From NCBI RefSeq assembly GCF_030930995.1, contig NZ_CP133217.1:2160001-2224000 (forward strand): a stretch of DNA of 64,000 nt, read 5' to 3'. Source of the DNA: Thiothrix subterranea (GTDB lineage Bacteria; Pseudomonadota; Gammaproteobacteria; Thiotrichales; Thiotrichaceae). How positions within the stretch are numbered: position 1 is the stretch's first letter; each line of letters starts with the position of its first letter. The notes under the pieces are model-generated. The model searched no databases, was not told the origin of the DNA, and worked only from the letters and a program-made list of their open reading frames with translations. Made by a program: the position numbers and the translations under genes. Shown one piece after another: positions 49,808-57,806 of the stretch.

Positions 49808-50176
49808 TTACCGACACAATACGTCAGTACGGGTACTTTCGACGATTGCACCCGCTTCCGCGATAATGTCTTCCGGCACATTCAAATCACGCAAGGCTTT
49901 GACCAGATTTTCCACGGTGGCATCGAAATGCACATCAGAAAGCCCCATGTGATCGACCATGTGCTGGTGAGCGGAACGCATGTCCTTACCCGCATAACCG
50001 CCCTCCGCGCCCAACGCAAAGGAAATGAAATCCTTTTGGTGTTGGCGTTGCTTTTCCATATTGGTATTTGCGAAAAAGTGTTTGACGCGATCATCCGTCA
50101 GCATGTACTCGTAAAAACGATCAACCGCTGCATCCACTGCCGCTTTACCACCAATACGCTTAAAAACATCTCTCAT
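49808..50176 (-). CDS. Truncated hemoglobin, group 1 (N)
   Basis: 122 residues from the ATG at 50176, overlapping the upstream transporter stop. The 2-on-2 globin features are VFKRIGGKAAVDAAVDRFYE, the tyrosine-phenylalanine helix segment FYEYMLTDDRVKHFF, the GG near LGAEGGYAGKDM and the proximal His in MRSAHQHMVDHM. Group 1 truncated globins detoxify NO with oxygen or bind it. The position beside nnrS supports a role in NO defence. Confidence 0.92.
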   Translation of the reverse strand: MRDVFKRIGGKAAVDAAVDRFYEYMLTDDRVKHFFANTNMEKQRQHQKDFISFALGAEGGYAGKDMRSAHQHMVDHMGLSDVHFDATVENLVKALRDLNVPEDIIAEAGAIVESTRTDVLCR

Positions 50177-51222
50177 TGTGAGCTTTCCTTGTGACCAAAA
50201 AACATGAATAAAATCAAACCTAACAACACCAAACACCACACCGCAAAACCCACCCACACGATCAGCAATGAAATCCACTGTAACGGCGGAAATTCAGCCG
50301 CCAAACCCAGCCGGTAACTGGCAACCGCATACATCCCCAGCGGAAACACCATGCTCCACATCGCAGGCTCGTAGCGTAACGGGTAACGTTTCACCCCGTG
50401 TTTCCATACCCCAAAGATCACCAGCATCGGAATCCACCAGGTTGCCCATGACCACAACAGCATTGCCACGCCGTCAATAAACGGGTGCAAGGCGTGTAAA
50501 AAACTCAGGGTCGTCGAGGTTTGCAACAACACCGTTCCGGCATTCACCCCTGCCGCTGCTGCACCCATAATGACCCACAACAACGGCGAGGTATCTTCTG
50601 GCTGAAATCGCTGGAAGAAAATCCGATAGCAAAATAAGGTGACAAAAATCCCGTACAACACCAGCCCCAGCAGCCACAGCAAATGCACTTCCACCAGCAT
50701 GTAATCGGTGTAAATGCCTAAATCCGGCGCAACCATCACCCCCAGCAATACCAGCGATTGCGTGGCAATGATCGAGGTCAACCAATCGCCATGCACCACA
50801 TTCACGGTATGCGGATGCGTCAAAAACGTCAGCACACTAAAGCTCAGGTACAACAGTAACGACCACACCACGAAGGCAAACGCCCAACACGCCAACGCCA
50901 ATTGCGGGTAGCCGTGTTGATGCAGCAAAATCCCCACCACATTGGTCGATACCACCAACGTAAAAAACGCAAATACCCGCCGGATATTCAACAAGTCGAT
51001 TTTCACTGCTTGCGGAAAACGCCATAAACGCCATGCACTCAAGCCCAGCATTACCACCCACGCCAGCAATGTGGCGGCGAATAATCCCTTAGCCAGCACA
51101 TTCTGCCCGATCATATCGAAGGCAATACTCAAAATGCCGCTCGCCATTGCCACCGCAAAATAGCCTGGTGGCAAGCCTTCCAGCCAGCGCAGGGCGTTAG
51201 CGTTTGGCGTGGATGGTGTCAT
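50173..51222 (-). CDS. TDT-family (TehA/SLAC1-like) transporter
   Basis: 349 residues with ten membrane helices; a TTG at 51228 is an alternative start. The N-terminal WLEGLPPGYFAVAMASGILS is the TDT signature. Members export sulfite or dicarboxylates, or give tellurite resistance. Between a DsrC-like gene and a NO-binding globin, sulfite efflux is the most plausible inference but is not shown by the sequence. It is co-transcribed with both neighbours. Confidence 0.85.
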   Translation of the reverse strand: MTPSTPNANALRWLEGLPPGYFAVAMASGILSIAFDMIGQNVLAKGLFAATLLAWVVMLGLSAWRLWRFPQAVKIDLLNIRRVFAFFTLVVSTNVVGILLHQHGYPQLALACWAFAFVVWSLLLYLSFSVLTFLTHPHTVNVVHGDWLTSIIATQSLVLLGVMVAPDLGIYTDYMLVEVHLLWLLGLVLYGIFVTLFCYRIFFQRFQPEDTSPLLWVIMGAAAAGVNAGTVLLQTSTTLSFLHALHPFIDGVAMLLWSWATWWIPMLVIFGVWKHGVKRYPLRYEPAMWSMVFPLGMYAVASYRLGLAAEFPPLQWISLLIVWVGFAVWCLVLLGLILFMFFGHKESSQ

Positions 51223-51228
51223 CTGCAA

Positions 51229-51561
51229 TTAACCCGTACTCCACCCACGCGGACGTTGCATCCCCGCAATCTTGCAGGTCTGTTTCACATAGCCATACGG
51301 GAACAACTGGAATAATTGTTGCTTAGCTGCTTTTTTGTCGATGCCTTGCTGTTTTGCCATGAAGTCAGTGACGTGGCGAATGTCGGGCGTGATTTGGTTC
51401 TCGCCCCACGAATCGCGCACGAAGTTCAACACCACCCAATACGCATCGGTCAATTCGATGTTTTCTTCGGCGGCTAAGGCGTGGGCAAGGTCTGGATTCC
51501 AGTCTTCGGGGTTGACGAGATAGCCTTCGGCATCGCGTTCAGCGTTTATTTCTGTGGGCAT
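51229..51561 (-). CDS. DsrC/TusE-family protein with one C-terminal-region cysteine
   Basis: 110 residues from the ATG at 51561, with AAGGAG upstream. DsrC fold segments are DAEGYLVNPEDWNPDLAHAL, LTDAYWVVLNFVRDSWGENQ and QLFQLFPYGYVKQTCKIAGM. The upstream Cys of the DsrC tail is present (KQTCKIAG), but the penultimate Cys is not: the protein ends QRPRGWSTG in place of the usual GCV. It therefore keeps only one of the two persulfide-relay cysteines, and it is the residue that normally makes the intramolecular disulfide partner. First gene of the TDT-globin-nnrS set and divergent from a LysR regulator. Confidence 0.88.
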   Translation of the reverse strand: MPTEINAERDAEGYLVNPEDWNPDLAHALAAEENIELTDAYWVVLNFVRDSWGENQITPDIRHVTDFMAKQQGIDKKAAKQQLFQLFPYGYVKQTCKIAGMQRPRGWSTG

Positions 51562-51648
51562 GATGCATCTCCTTTTCCTACTAAAGCATTCAAATTCAAG
51601 CATAGCGATAAGCCTTAATCCTTACATAACGATATTTTTTGCTGTCTA

Positions 51649-51667
51649 ATATCGGAATTGTCGATAT
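51649..51667. promoter_or_regulatory. Candidate LysR-type operator
   Basis: ATATCG (51649-51654) and CGATAT (51662-51667) are perfect inverted arms with a 7-bp spacer, and a further CGATAT half-site lies at 51630-51635. The site sits between lysR and the divergent DsrC-like gene. Confidence 0.6.
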
Positions 51668-51679
51668 AAAGAGTACTGC

Positions 51680-52537
51680 ATGGATACCGAACAAGCTCGT
51701 ACCTTCCTTGCCATTGCTGCCCACGGCAGTTTTATTGCCGCTGCCAGCCAGCTACACCTCACGCAATCCACCGTGAGTGCGCGGATTCAACGGCTGGAGG
51801 AAACCTTGAATGCGCGGCTGTTCGTGCGCAATCGCTCCGGCGCGAGCCTGACACCCGCAGGGCGACGCTTTCTGGAATACGCCAAACGGCTGGTATTCAC
51901 CGCAGAACAGGCGATTCACGACGTGGGTTCATCTAGCCGTTACCGCGCTACGCTGCGTGTCGGTGGGCGCATTGCCTTGTGGGAAGGTTTTTTGCCGCAA
52001 TGGGTCGGGTGGATGCGCCGCACCAATCCCGATGTGGCGATGCGCACGGAAATCGGCTTTGAAGATGACCTGATGCGCCGTTTGATTGAAGGCACGCTCG
52101 ACATGGGTTTGATGTACACGCCCAGCCATCAACCGGGGCTGATTGTTGAACATTTGTTTGACGAACGCCTGATTCTGGTCAGCAGTCGCCCTGATGTTCA
52201 CGAACCGGGGTCGGGTTATGTCCACGTTGATTGGGGCGCAAGTTTTCATGCGCAGCACCGCCAAAGTTTCCCGCAAATGGAAACCCCTGCGTTGGTGGCG
52301 AATATCGGCTGGCTGGCAATCCAACTGGTGCTGGCGAATGGTGGTTGCTGTTTTTTGCCAGTGCGTTTGGCACAGCCGTTTTTGACGACGGGGCAATTGT
52401 TTCCGGTGGTGGGTGCGCCGGAATACGACCATCCGGCGTACATGGTTTACCCGCAAAAAGCCGAGAGCATGGTGTTGGAACAGGCGGTGCAGGGTTTGCG
52501 GGAAGTGGCGAAGCAGCAAGGGGCATGGCAATCTTGA
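51680..52537 (+). CDS. LysR-family transcriptional regulator
   Basis: 285 residues. The N-terminal winged helix is typical (FLAIAAHGSFIAAASQLHLT, QSTVSARIQRLEETLNARLF), and the C-terminal substrate-binding domain includes GTLDMGLMYTPSHQPGLIVE and NIGWLAIQLVLANGGCCFLP. It is divergent from the DsrC-TDT-globin genes and probably controls them through the palindrome at 51649-51667. The effector is unknown. Confidence 0.88.
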   Translation: MDTEQARTFLAIAAHGSFIAAASQLHLTQSTVSARIQRLEETLNARLFVRNRSGASLTPAGRRFLEYAKRLVFTAEQAIHDVGSSSRYRATLRVGGRIALWEGFLPQWVGWMRRTNPDVAMRTEIGFEDDLMRRLIEGTLDMGLMYTPSHQPGLIVEHLFDERLILVSSRPDVHEPGSGYVHVDWGASFHAQHRQSFPQMETPALVANIGWLAIQLVLANGGCCFLPVRLAQPFLTTGQLFPVVGAPEYDHPAYMVYPQKAESMVLEQAVQGLREVAKQQGAWQS

Positions 52538-52547
52538 ATAAATGCTG

Positions 52548-53135
52548 CTAAATACGGCTGATTATGCGTTGAAACAGTGTTTCTAAAGGCTGCAAATCAC
52601 CCAAATAACCGGCAATGTTGGCTTGAATCCACTCATGTTGTTCCACTTGTGACCAATCCAAACCGTACCCAGCGTTGATAGCCAGCAGTTCAAAAAAGAG
52701 GCGTTGAGTGCGTCCGTTACCCTCACGGAAGGGGTGAATTACATTCAATTCGCAGTAATAATCCGCCAGTCGTGCCACTGTGGAAGTCGAACAACCGACC
52801 AGATAATGTTCACCTGCCAATTTGCGTAACAGTTTGTTGGCTTCTTTTTCAACGTAAGCGGCGGTACAAAAACGGGTATTACCTTTACTGATGTCAACCG
52901 TTCGCAATGCTCCCGCCCACGGATAAATGTCTTGAAATAAGTAATAGTGGATGCCGCACAAGGCTGATAAATCAGAGATTGAAAAATCGGGTTCAAACAA
53001 CGCCGCTCTGGATTCGGTCAAGGCTTTTTCGATCTCGGCAAGTTCTTCTGCGTCACGTATATTGAGCTTATTGATTAAAACCGTGCTGTTTGGGTAGCAA
53101 GCCGGATCGTGTGCAACACCGTACTTATCCTGCAT
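52548..53135 (-). CDS. fic: Fic-family AMPylase toxin of a YhfG-Fic pair
   Basis: 195 residues from the ATG at 53135, which overlaps the yhfG stop. A TTG at 53156 gives seven more residues. The Fic core has the catalytic His in NVIHPFREGNGRTQRLFFEL and the flap region SKGNTRFCTAAYVEKEANKL. It transfers AMP to target proteins such as topoisomerases. There is no (S/T)xxxE(G/N) inhibitory helix within it, so inhibition must come from the small upstream partner (class I). Confidence 0.9.
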   Translation of the reverse strand: MQDKYGVAHDPACYPNSTVLINKLNIRDAEELAEIEKALTESRAALFEPDFSISDLSALCGIHYYLFQDIYPWAGALRTVDISKGNTRFCTAAYVEKEANKLLRKLAGEHYLVGCSTSTVARLADYYCELNVIHPFREGNGRTQRLFFELLAINAGYGLDWSQVEQHEWIQANIAGYLGDLQPLETLFQRIISRI

Positions 53136-53304
53136 AGCGAGCAGTAATGCGTTCAATGCGTTGCAGAATTTGCTGGCGAGTCAGTGTATCAAGGTTTATT
53201 TCCTTGTCAGGCACGACCTTAAATCCCTCCAAACGCAAGCTAGCACGGTAATTGCTGTTACGGTGCGTTTGGAAATAGTGCAGTTTTTGTTCATTAGTTA
53301 GCAT
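53125..53304 (-). CDS. yhfG: YhfG-like small antitoxin of the Fic pair
   Basis: 59 residues, too short for many gene finders. It reads MLTNEQKLHYFQTHRNSNYR, ASLRLEGFKVVPDKEINLDT and ILQRIERITARYAG. The motif NYRASLRLEGF matches YhfG, which lies before Fic in enterobacteria and inhibits it. It overlaps the fic start, giving translational coupling. A TGACATC palindromic region precedes the start. Identification rests on motif, position and size. Confidence 0.82.
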   Translation of the reverse strand: MLTNEQKLHYFQTHRNSNYRASLRLEGFKVVPDKEINLDTLTRQQILQRIERITARYAG

Positions 53305-53355
53305 GATGTCACCTGTTTTTTGCCTGAAAACACCGTCATTTTAGCATGATCACAA

Positions 53356-54063
53356 TCAAGAAACTGCTTCCTCATACGTCTTGCCATCGCGAATATGGTA
53401 CAGCCGCTTAAAGGTCGGAATAATCTTCTCATCATGCGTGACCACAATAATCGCGGTTTGATGCTGTTGCGCCATGTCGTTGAGGATTTTCACCACCGCC
53501 AATGCCCGTTCGCCATCCAGCGGCGCGGTGGGTTCGTCGGCAAGAATCACCGGCGGATTATTTGCCAATGCCCGCGCAATCGACACGCGTTGTTGTTCAC
53601 CACCGGAGAGCAGTGCTGGATTGGATTTGGCACGATGGGCTACGTCGAGGGCTTCGAGTAATTCCAACGCACGACGGCGGGCTTCTTTGTTGGATTTGCC
53701 CGCCAGCATCGGCAACAGTGCCACATTGTCGGTCACGTCCAGAAACGGGATCAGGTACGGGGCTTGGAACACAAAACCGATGCGGTCGCGGCGCAAGGTG
53801 CGCAAGTCTTTCACCTTCCATACCCCATCAAAAATGGCTTCGCCGCCCAAAAACATTTGCCCTGCGGTGGGGTCAATGACCGCGCCCAGACATTTCAGCA
53901 AGGTGCTTTTGCCCGAACCGCTGGGGCCAACCAGCCCGACCACTTCGCCGGGGGCAATGCGCATATCCACGCCTTTGAGCGCGTCCACCGCCGTGTCGCC
54001 GCTGCCGTAGCGTTTGCATAAGCCGCGCAGTTCAATGGCTGGGGTGCTGATGGTATTTGTCAT
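53356..54063 (-). CDS. ABC transporter ATP-binding protein (LolD/MacB-type)
   Basis: 235 residues from the ATG at 54063. Walker A is GLVGPSGSGKSTLLKCLGAV, the Q-loop is IGFVFQAPYLIPFLDV, the signature is LLSGGEQQRVSIARALANNP, Walker B is VILADEPTAPLD, and the switch His is in VVTHDEKII. It powers the FtsX-type permease encoded at 56613-57806; the two belong to one operon but are separated by four other genes. It starts 5 bp after the patatin-like gene. Confidence 0.9.
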   Translation of the reverse strand: MTNTISTPAIELRGLCKRYGSGDTAVDALKGVDMRIAPGEVVGLVGPSGSGKSTLLKCLGAVIDPTAGQMFLGGEAIFDGVWKVKDLRTLRRDRIGFVFQAPYLIPFLDVTDNVALLPMLAGKSNKEARRRALELLEALDVAHRAKSNPALLSGGEQQRVSIARALANNPPVILADEPTAPLDGERALAVVKILNDMAQQHQTAIIVVTHDEKIIPTFKRLYHIRDGKTYEEAVS

Positions 54064-54067
54064 GATG

Positions 54068-55291
54068 TCACCTAATTCCTTTATGTCCCACATTTTCTTG
54101 AGGGCGGGCAGAAAAACCACTGACCTGTTTTTTCCAAGCGTCATCCGATAAGGCTGCACGATAACCGACCTGATACAGATCTTTCATGTAAATAGGATCG
54201 AACATTCCCTTTAACGGCGTATCGAAATTCTGGGGTACATACGTCAAGCGCAGGTCGAAATTATCGCGCCTAGCCAAGTTCTCCAGCATCATCAGATCGC
54301 CACGCCCTTGGTACTTGGTCATAGTACTGATGGAACGTTCAACAATATCTGCCACACCCCAACCTACTGCCTCATACACAGGATCAATTTTTGTGTTGCG
54401 GATCAGCCAGAAAGTTTTATGGGGCTTTACACCGAGCTGCTGATCTATTTCCCGTGCATCCACAGCAGTGGGGTAAACAAAAATCTGGTTGGTTACACCA
54501 CCATCAACATGCAGTTCCTGATACGGCTTCCCCGTCACCCTGACATCGAAGCTTACGGGTGGAAAAATACCTGGAATAGCCGCCGAAGCCAGTATGATGT
54601 CACCAATCAGTTTTACCGCGTGCGGGTGACCGCTGGCGGCAATACTGCCAATATCCCATGTTACCGGTCGTTGAGCGTCAAGATTGGTCGTGCCGATAAA
54701 CAACATCCGTCCTCGGCGGCTTTCCCGTGCAATGGCAGCAACCAACTCATCGTTAATCTCATCCCGAATAATACGGCGCAGGGGGCTGGTATCGCCTAAT
54801 GCAGAGCCACCAAACAGGGCAGTGAGTGGGCTTAAACTAAAAATATTCTGCGGGTGTGTTTCCGTGTAAAATCGCTTGATCGTCTCGTCATGCCGGGAGC
54901 CAAGAAAGGCAAAAGGCGCAATCAACGCACCCGTCGATATGCCCGTGACTACCGCAAATTCGGGACGGTTGCCGCGTTTGCTCCAGCCTTTCAAAAAGCC
55001 CGCACTGTAAGCACCATCCTCACTGCCGCCGGACAGTGCCAATATATCAATACGTTGGCGCGATGCGTTATTGGTCAGATACATCTGCCGTTTCTGGGCA
55101 ATCATTTTGTCAAGATACGGGGGTATTTCATCGCCCCAGAAGCGGATGTCCTTGAAGCCAACAACGTGTGCCTGTTCATATTGTGTTGGAGCTGGCGCAA
55201 TAGACTCACGCGAGATGCTGACACAACCGCCGAGTGACCAGCCAAGCAACCCCATTAATAGAACTCGCATCGACAATCGCTGTAACATCAT
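54068..55291 (-). CDS. Patatin-like phospholipase, lipoprotein
   Basis: 407 residues. The signal peptide ends in a lipobox (LLGWSLGGC), so Cys is lipidated. The patatin domain has the oxyanion motif LSGGSEDGAYSAGF, the nucleophile GISTG (Gly-x-Ser-x-Gly) and the catalytic Asp in HVDGG. It would act on lipids at the inner leaflet of the outer membrane or at the inner membrane. It overlaps its upstream neighbour by one base (TAATG). Being in one operon with an ABC exporter is unusual. Confidence 0.88.
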   Translation of the reverse strand: MMLQRLSMRVLLMGLLGWSLGGCVSISRESIAPAPTQYEQAHVVGFKDIRFWGDEIPPYLDKMIAQKRQMYLTNNASRQRIDILALSGGSEDGAYSAGFLKGWSKRGNRPEFAVVTGISTGALIAPFAFLGSRHDETIKRFYTETHPQNIFSLSPLTALFGGSALGDTSPLRRIIRDEINDELVAAIARESRRGRMLFIGTTNLDAQRPVTWDIGSIAASGHPHAVKLIGDIILASAAIPGIFPPVSFDVRVTGKPYQELHVDGGVTNQIFVYPTAVDAREIDQQLGVKPHKTFWLIRNTKIDPVYEAVGWGVADIVERSISTMTKYQGRGDLMMLENLARRDNFDLRLTYVPQNFDTPLKGMFDPIYMKDLYQVGYRAALSDDAWKKQVSGFSARPQENVGHKGIR

Positions 55292-55755
55292 TAAAAATTA
55301 GCCGCCAAAGCCGCTTCATTATTAATGAACAGAATTTCATCTACCTTGCCTGCCTTGAGCTTCACCACAGTCACGTGGTCTTTCTGGTGCGGCATGAAGG
55401 CCAGTTCTGACGCAGAATACCCCAGCAACGCTGACCACGGGCGTTTACGCATGGTCGGCAGTGCAAACATTTGGATCACCATGCTGGGCATACCGCTAAT
55501 ATCCGCCATGAAATACGCTTTTTTGCTGATCAAGAAGTCATCTGGATGCTTTTTTAGGTAGCCGCTCAGCACTTCGCCCGCTGGCTTTTCAACCACAAAA
55601 AGCAAAGTTTGCACATCAGCAGCCACCGTTATGAGGTTATCGTGCTGATTTTTCAGCGTGATCGCGGGCAAATCATCGCCTACTCGCAATTCAGCGGCAA
55701 CAACACTGGCATTCAAACCGAAACACAGCAGTATCAATAACAACAGTTTATTCAT
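55291..55755 (-). CDS. Secreted thioredoxin-fold-like protein without CxxC
   Basis: 154 residues from the ATG at 55755 with a signal peptide (MNKLLLLILLCFGLNASVVA-AE). ELRVGDDLPAITLKNQHDNL resembles the start of AhpC/TSA or TlpA proteins, and the pattern of strands and helices fits that fold. No CxxC or peroxidatic Cys is present. The function is unknown; it may be a lipid- or metal-binding member. Confidence 0.65.
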   Translation of the reverse strand: MNKLLLLILLCFGLNASVVAAELRVGDDLPAITLKNQHDNLITVAADVQTLLFVVEKPAGEVLSGYLKKHPDDFLISKKAYFMADISGMPSMVIQMFALPTMRKRPWSALLGYSASELAFMPHQKDHVTVVKLKAGKVDEILFINNEAALAANF

Positions 55756-56141
55756 ACTTTCCCCCGACCTAACCACACAGAACCTAGCAGCAGAACCAAC
55801 CAAACTACCGTGCGTAAGATCATTGCCCGCAGACTGTCAACCGCTACGCTGCCTGAAATAAAGTACAGGTAGGCGATACCCCCTAGCACGATAAGATTGA
55901 GCGTAAAAATACCAGCCGCCACATACTTACCACGGCGAAGGTTGCGCCAGATCATCAGGCCACCTGCGATATAGACCACGCCCATCAAGGTGTTGTAGAC
56001 CAGCAACGGCTGAAATACTGCGTAGCCGGGGTCTGTACCTGTGAGTACCCGGCTGCCTGCAATGATGGTAACGATGCCGAATACGACCGCAACCGCCGCC
56101 ATAATGCGTTGCAGTATGAGGGGAATGATGGATTGATTCAC
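55752..56141 (-). CDS. Four-helix inner-membrane protein, unknown
   Basis: 129 residues with four hydrophobic segments: IMAAVAVVFGIVTIIAG, LVYNTLMGVVYIAGGLMIW, YVAAGIFTLNLIVLGGIAYL and MILRTVVWLVLLLGSVWL. No family is recognised. It overlaps the genes on both sides by 4 bp. Confidence 0.7.
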   Translation of the reverse strand: MNQSIIPLILQRIMAAVAVVFGIVTIIAGSRVLTGTDPGYAVFQPLLVYNTLMGVVYIAGGLMIWRNLRRGKYVAAGIFTLNLIVLGGIAYLYFISGSVAVDSLRAMILRTVVWLVLLLGSVWLGRGKV

Positions 56142-56608
56142 TTTGCTACCGCCTCATTCACTAAAAAATCGGGGTGGTTAAAATAATCGGGGTACTGTTG
56201 CAAAGCGTGCTGGATGCGTTCCACACCATCGGGCGAATCAGGGGCTTTGTTGAGCATATCTGCCCCCGTCAATAACTGGCTGATAATGCCGTGTAACGCC
56301 GCATCCGCTTGTGAATCCAGTTTGCAGTGGGTAATCATATAATCCACCTGTGCCTTGGTGGTGCTTGCCAAAGCCGCACCTTGTTGTTGGCTGGCTGCGT
56401 CGCGAATTTGCAGCATACTGGTGCGTAAGGCTTCATCGGTTTCCCAGCGTTGCCCGTTTACCAGTGGTGGAGCGGCGGTGTCGTGTGCATGAGCGGCGTG
56501 TGCCTCATGATCGGCATGATTTTCATGGGAATGGTGCAACCACGCATACACACCGCCACCCACTAAAAGCGCAACGGCAATCACGGTCACTAAGGTTTTA
56601 CTATTCAT
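56138..56608 (-). CDS. His-rich periplasmic membrane-anchored protein
   Basis: 156 residues with an N-terminal membrane anchor (LVTVIAVALLVGGGVYAWLH). A His-rich linker follows (HHSHENHADHEAHAAHAH), a likely metal-binding segment. The C-terminal domain is helical (NGQRWETDEALRTSMLQIRD, QVDYMITHCKLDSQADAALH). It could deliver or sense zinc, copper or nickel for the adjacent exporter. No family is recognised. Confidence 0.7.
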   Translation of the reverse strand: MNSKTLVTVIAVALLVGGGVYAWLHHSHENHADHEAHAAHAHDTAAPPLVNGQRWETDEALRTSMLQIRDAASQQQGAALASTTKAQVDYMITHCKLDSQADAALHGIISQLLTGADMLNKAPDSPDGVERIQHALQQYPDYFNHPDFLVNEAVAK

Positions 56609-56612
56609 TTCA

Positions 56613-57806
56613 TTAGCCTCCTATGGCTTCAGCGGGATCAACTTTCAACGCGGCGCGAATCGCCATGACGCTCGCCAGCGTACACACCACCACGATCACC
56701 AGCAGCCCTAGCACAGCATCCAGCGGTAACAGCAAGACGTATTTGGGGAAAACGGGTGCCCACAAGGTCGCCACCGTTTTGCCGATAATGAAACCCACCA
56801 GCCCCAAGCCGAGGGATTCCTGCAAAATCATCCACGAAATCGTGCTATTGCGCGTGCCGATCAGCTTTAACACCGCAATTTCGCGGATTTTGCCCAGCGT
56901 CATGGTGTAGATAATGAACGACACAATCGCGGTGCTGACAATGGTGAGGATGACGAGAAACAAGCCGATTTGCTTGGCGGAGGTGGCAATCAGTTTTTTC
57001 ACCGAAATTTCTTCCATGTCGGCGTAGGTGTAGGCTTGCAGGTGTTTCCAGCGTTGGATGTCTGCCGCCAATTGCGCCGCATCCCACCCCGCCCGCACTT
57101 GCACCAGCACGGCATTGACGTTGTGGCTGGTGGTTTGGCTCATCTGCACCGCTTCCAGCAAACCCGGCACGTTGGGTCGGTTGAAAGCGGGGTTGGCGGC
57201 GGTACGTTCACGCCCGCTCACAATCGCGTCGTTGTCTTTCTGGAACTGTGCTGCTTGCGCATCCGCCAGCGGAATAAACACCATCGGGTCGCCGCCGGAT
57301 GACACGGTGCGCTGGCTCAAGCCGACAATGGTGTACTCGTTGCGGCGAATGCGGATTTTTTCGCCCAGCTTGAAACCGGCTTTCACGTCCGCCACGGCTT
57401 CGTAGTGCGAACGGGTCACGTGCCGTCCGGCAATCAGCGACGGCGGCGCACCCGGTTGCCCCGACTCGAAACCGACGACCATGACGCGGGTATCCTTGCC
57501 CTGATGCTGCACCTGCATGGTGAAATAGGTGACATTGGCAGCTTGTTGCACCCCCGGCATTCCCAAAATGCTGCGGTAAACATCGTCGGGCAGGCTGGAC
57601 GATTCGGCGTAAGGCCCTTGGGTGTCTTTTTGCACCACCCACACATCCGCCTGACTGTTGCGCAATAACACCTGCGCGTCGTCCACCATGCCGCGAAAAA
57701 TCCCCGCCATCGACAGCGTGACTCCGATCAGCAAGCCCAAACCAATGCCGGTAAGGACGTATTTTGACCACGAATGCGCAATGTCACGGGCGGCAAGGCT
57801 GATCAT
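56613..57806 (-). CDS. ABC transporter permease (FtsX/MacB/DevC-like)
   Basis: 397 residues with four membrane helices and a large periplasmic domain between the first and second (about 40-270). The MacB-PCD part starts VLTGIGLGLLIGVTLSMAGI. The FtsX domain has FLVILTIVSTAIVSFIIYTM, REIAVLKLIGTRNSTISWMI and a C-terminal ALKVDPAEAIGG. It overlaps the adaptor gene by 4 bp. With the ATPase at 53356-54063 and the adaptor it would form an export or lipid-handling complex. Confidence 0.9.
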   Translation of the reverse strand: MISLAARDIAHSWSKYVLTGIGLGLLIGVTLSMAGIFRGMVDDAQVLLRNSQADVWVVQKDTQGPYAESSSLPDDVYRSILGMPGVQQAANVTYFTMQVQHQGKDTRVMVVGFESGQPGAPPSLIAGRHVTRSHYEAVADVKAGFKLGEKIRIRRNEYTIVGLSQRTVSSGGDPMVFIPLADAQAAQFQKDNDAIVSGRERTAANPAFNRPNVPGLLEAVQMSQTTSHNVNAVLVQVRAGWDAAQLAADIQRWKHLQAYTYADMEEISVKKLIATSAKQIGLFLVILTIVSTAIVSFIIYTMTLGKIREIAVLKLIGTRNSTISWMILQESLGLGLVGFIIGKTVATLWAPVFPKYVLLLPLDAVLGLLVIVVVCTLASVMAIRAALKVDPAEAIGG

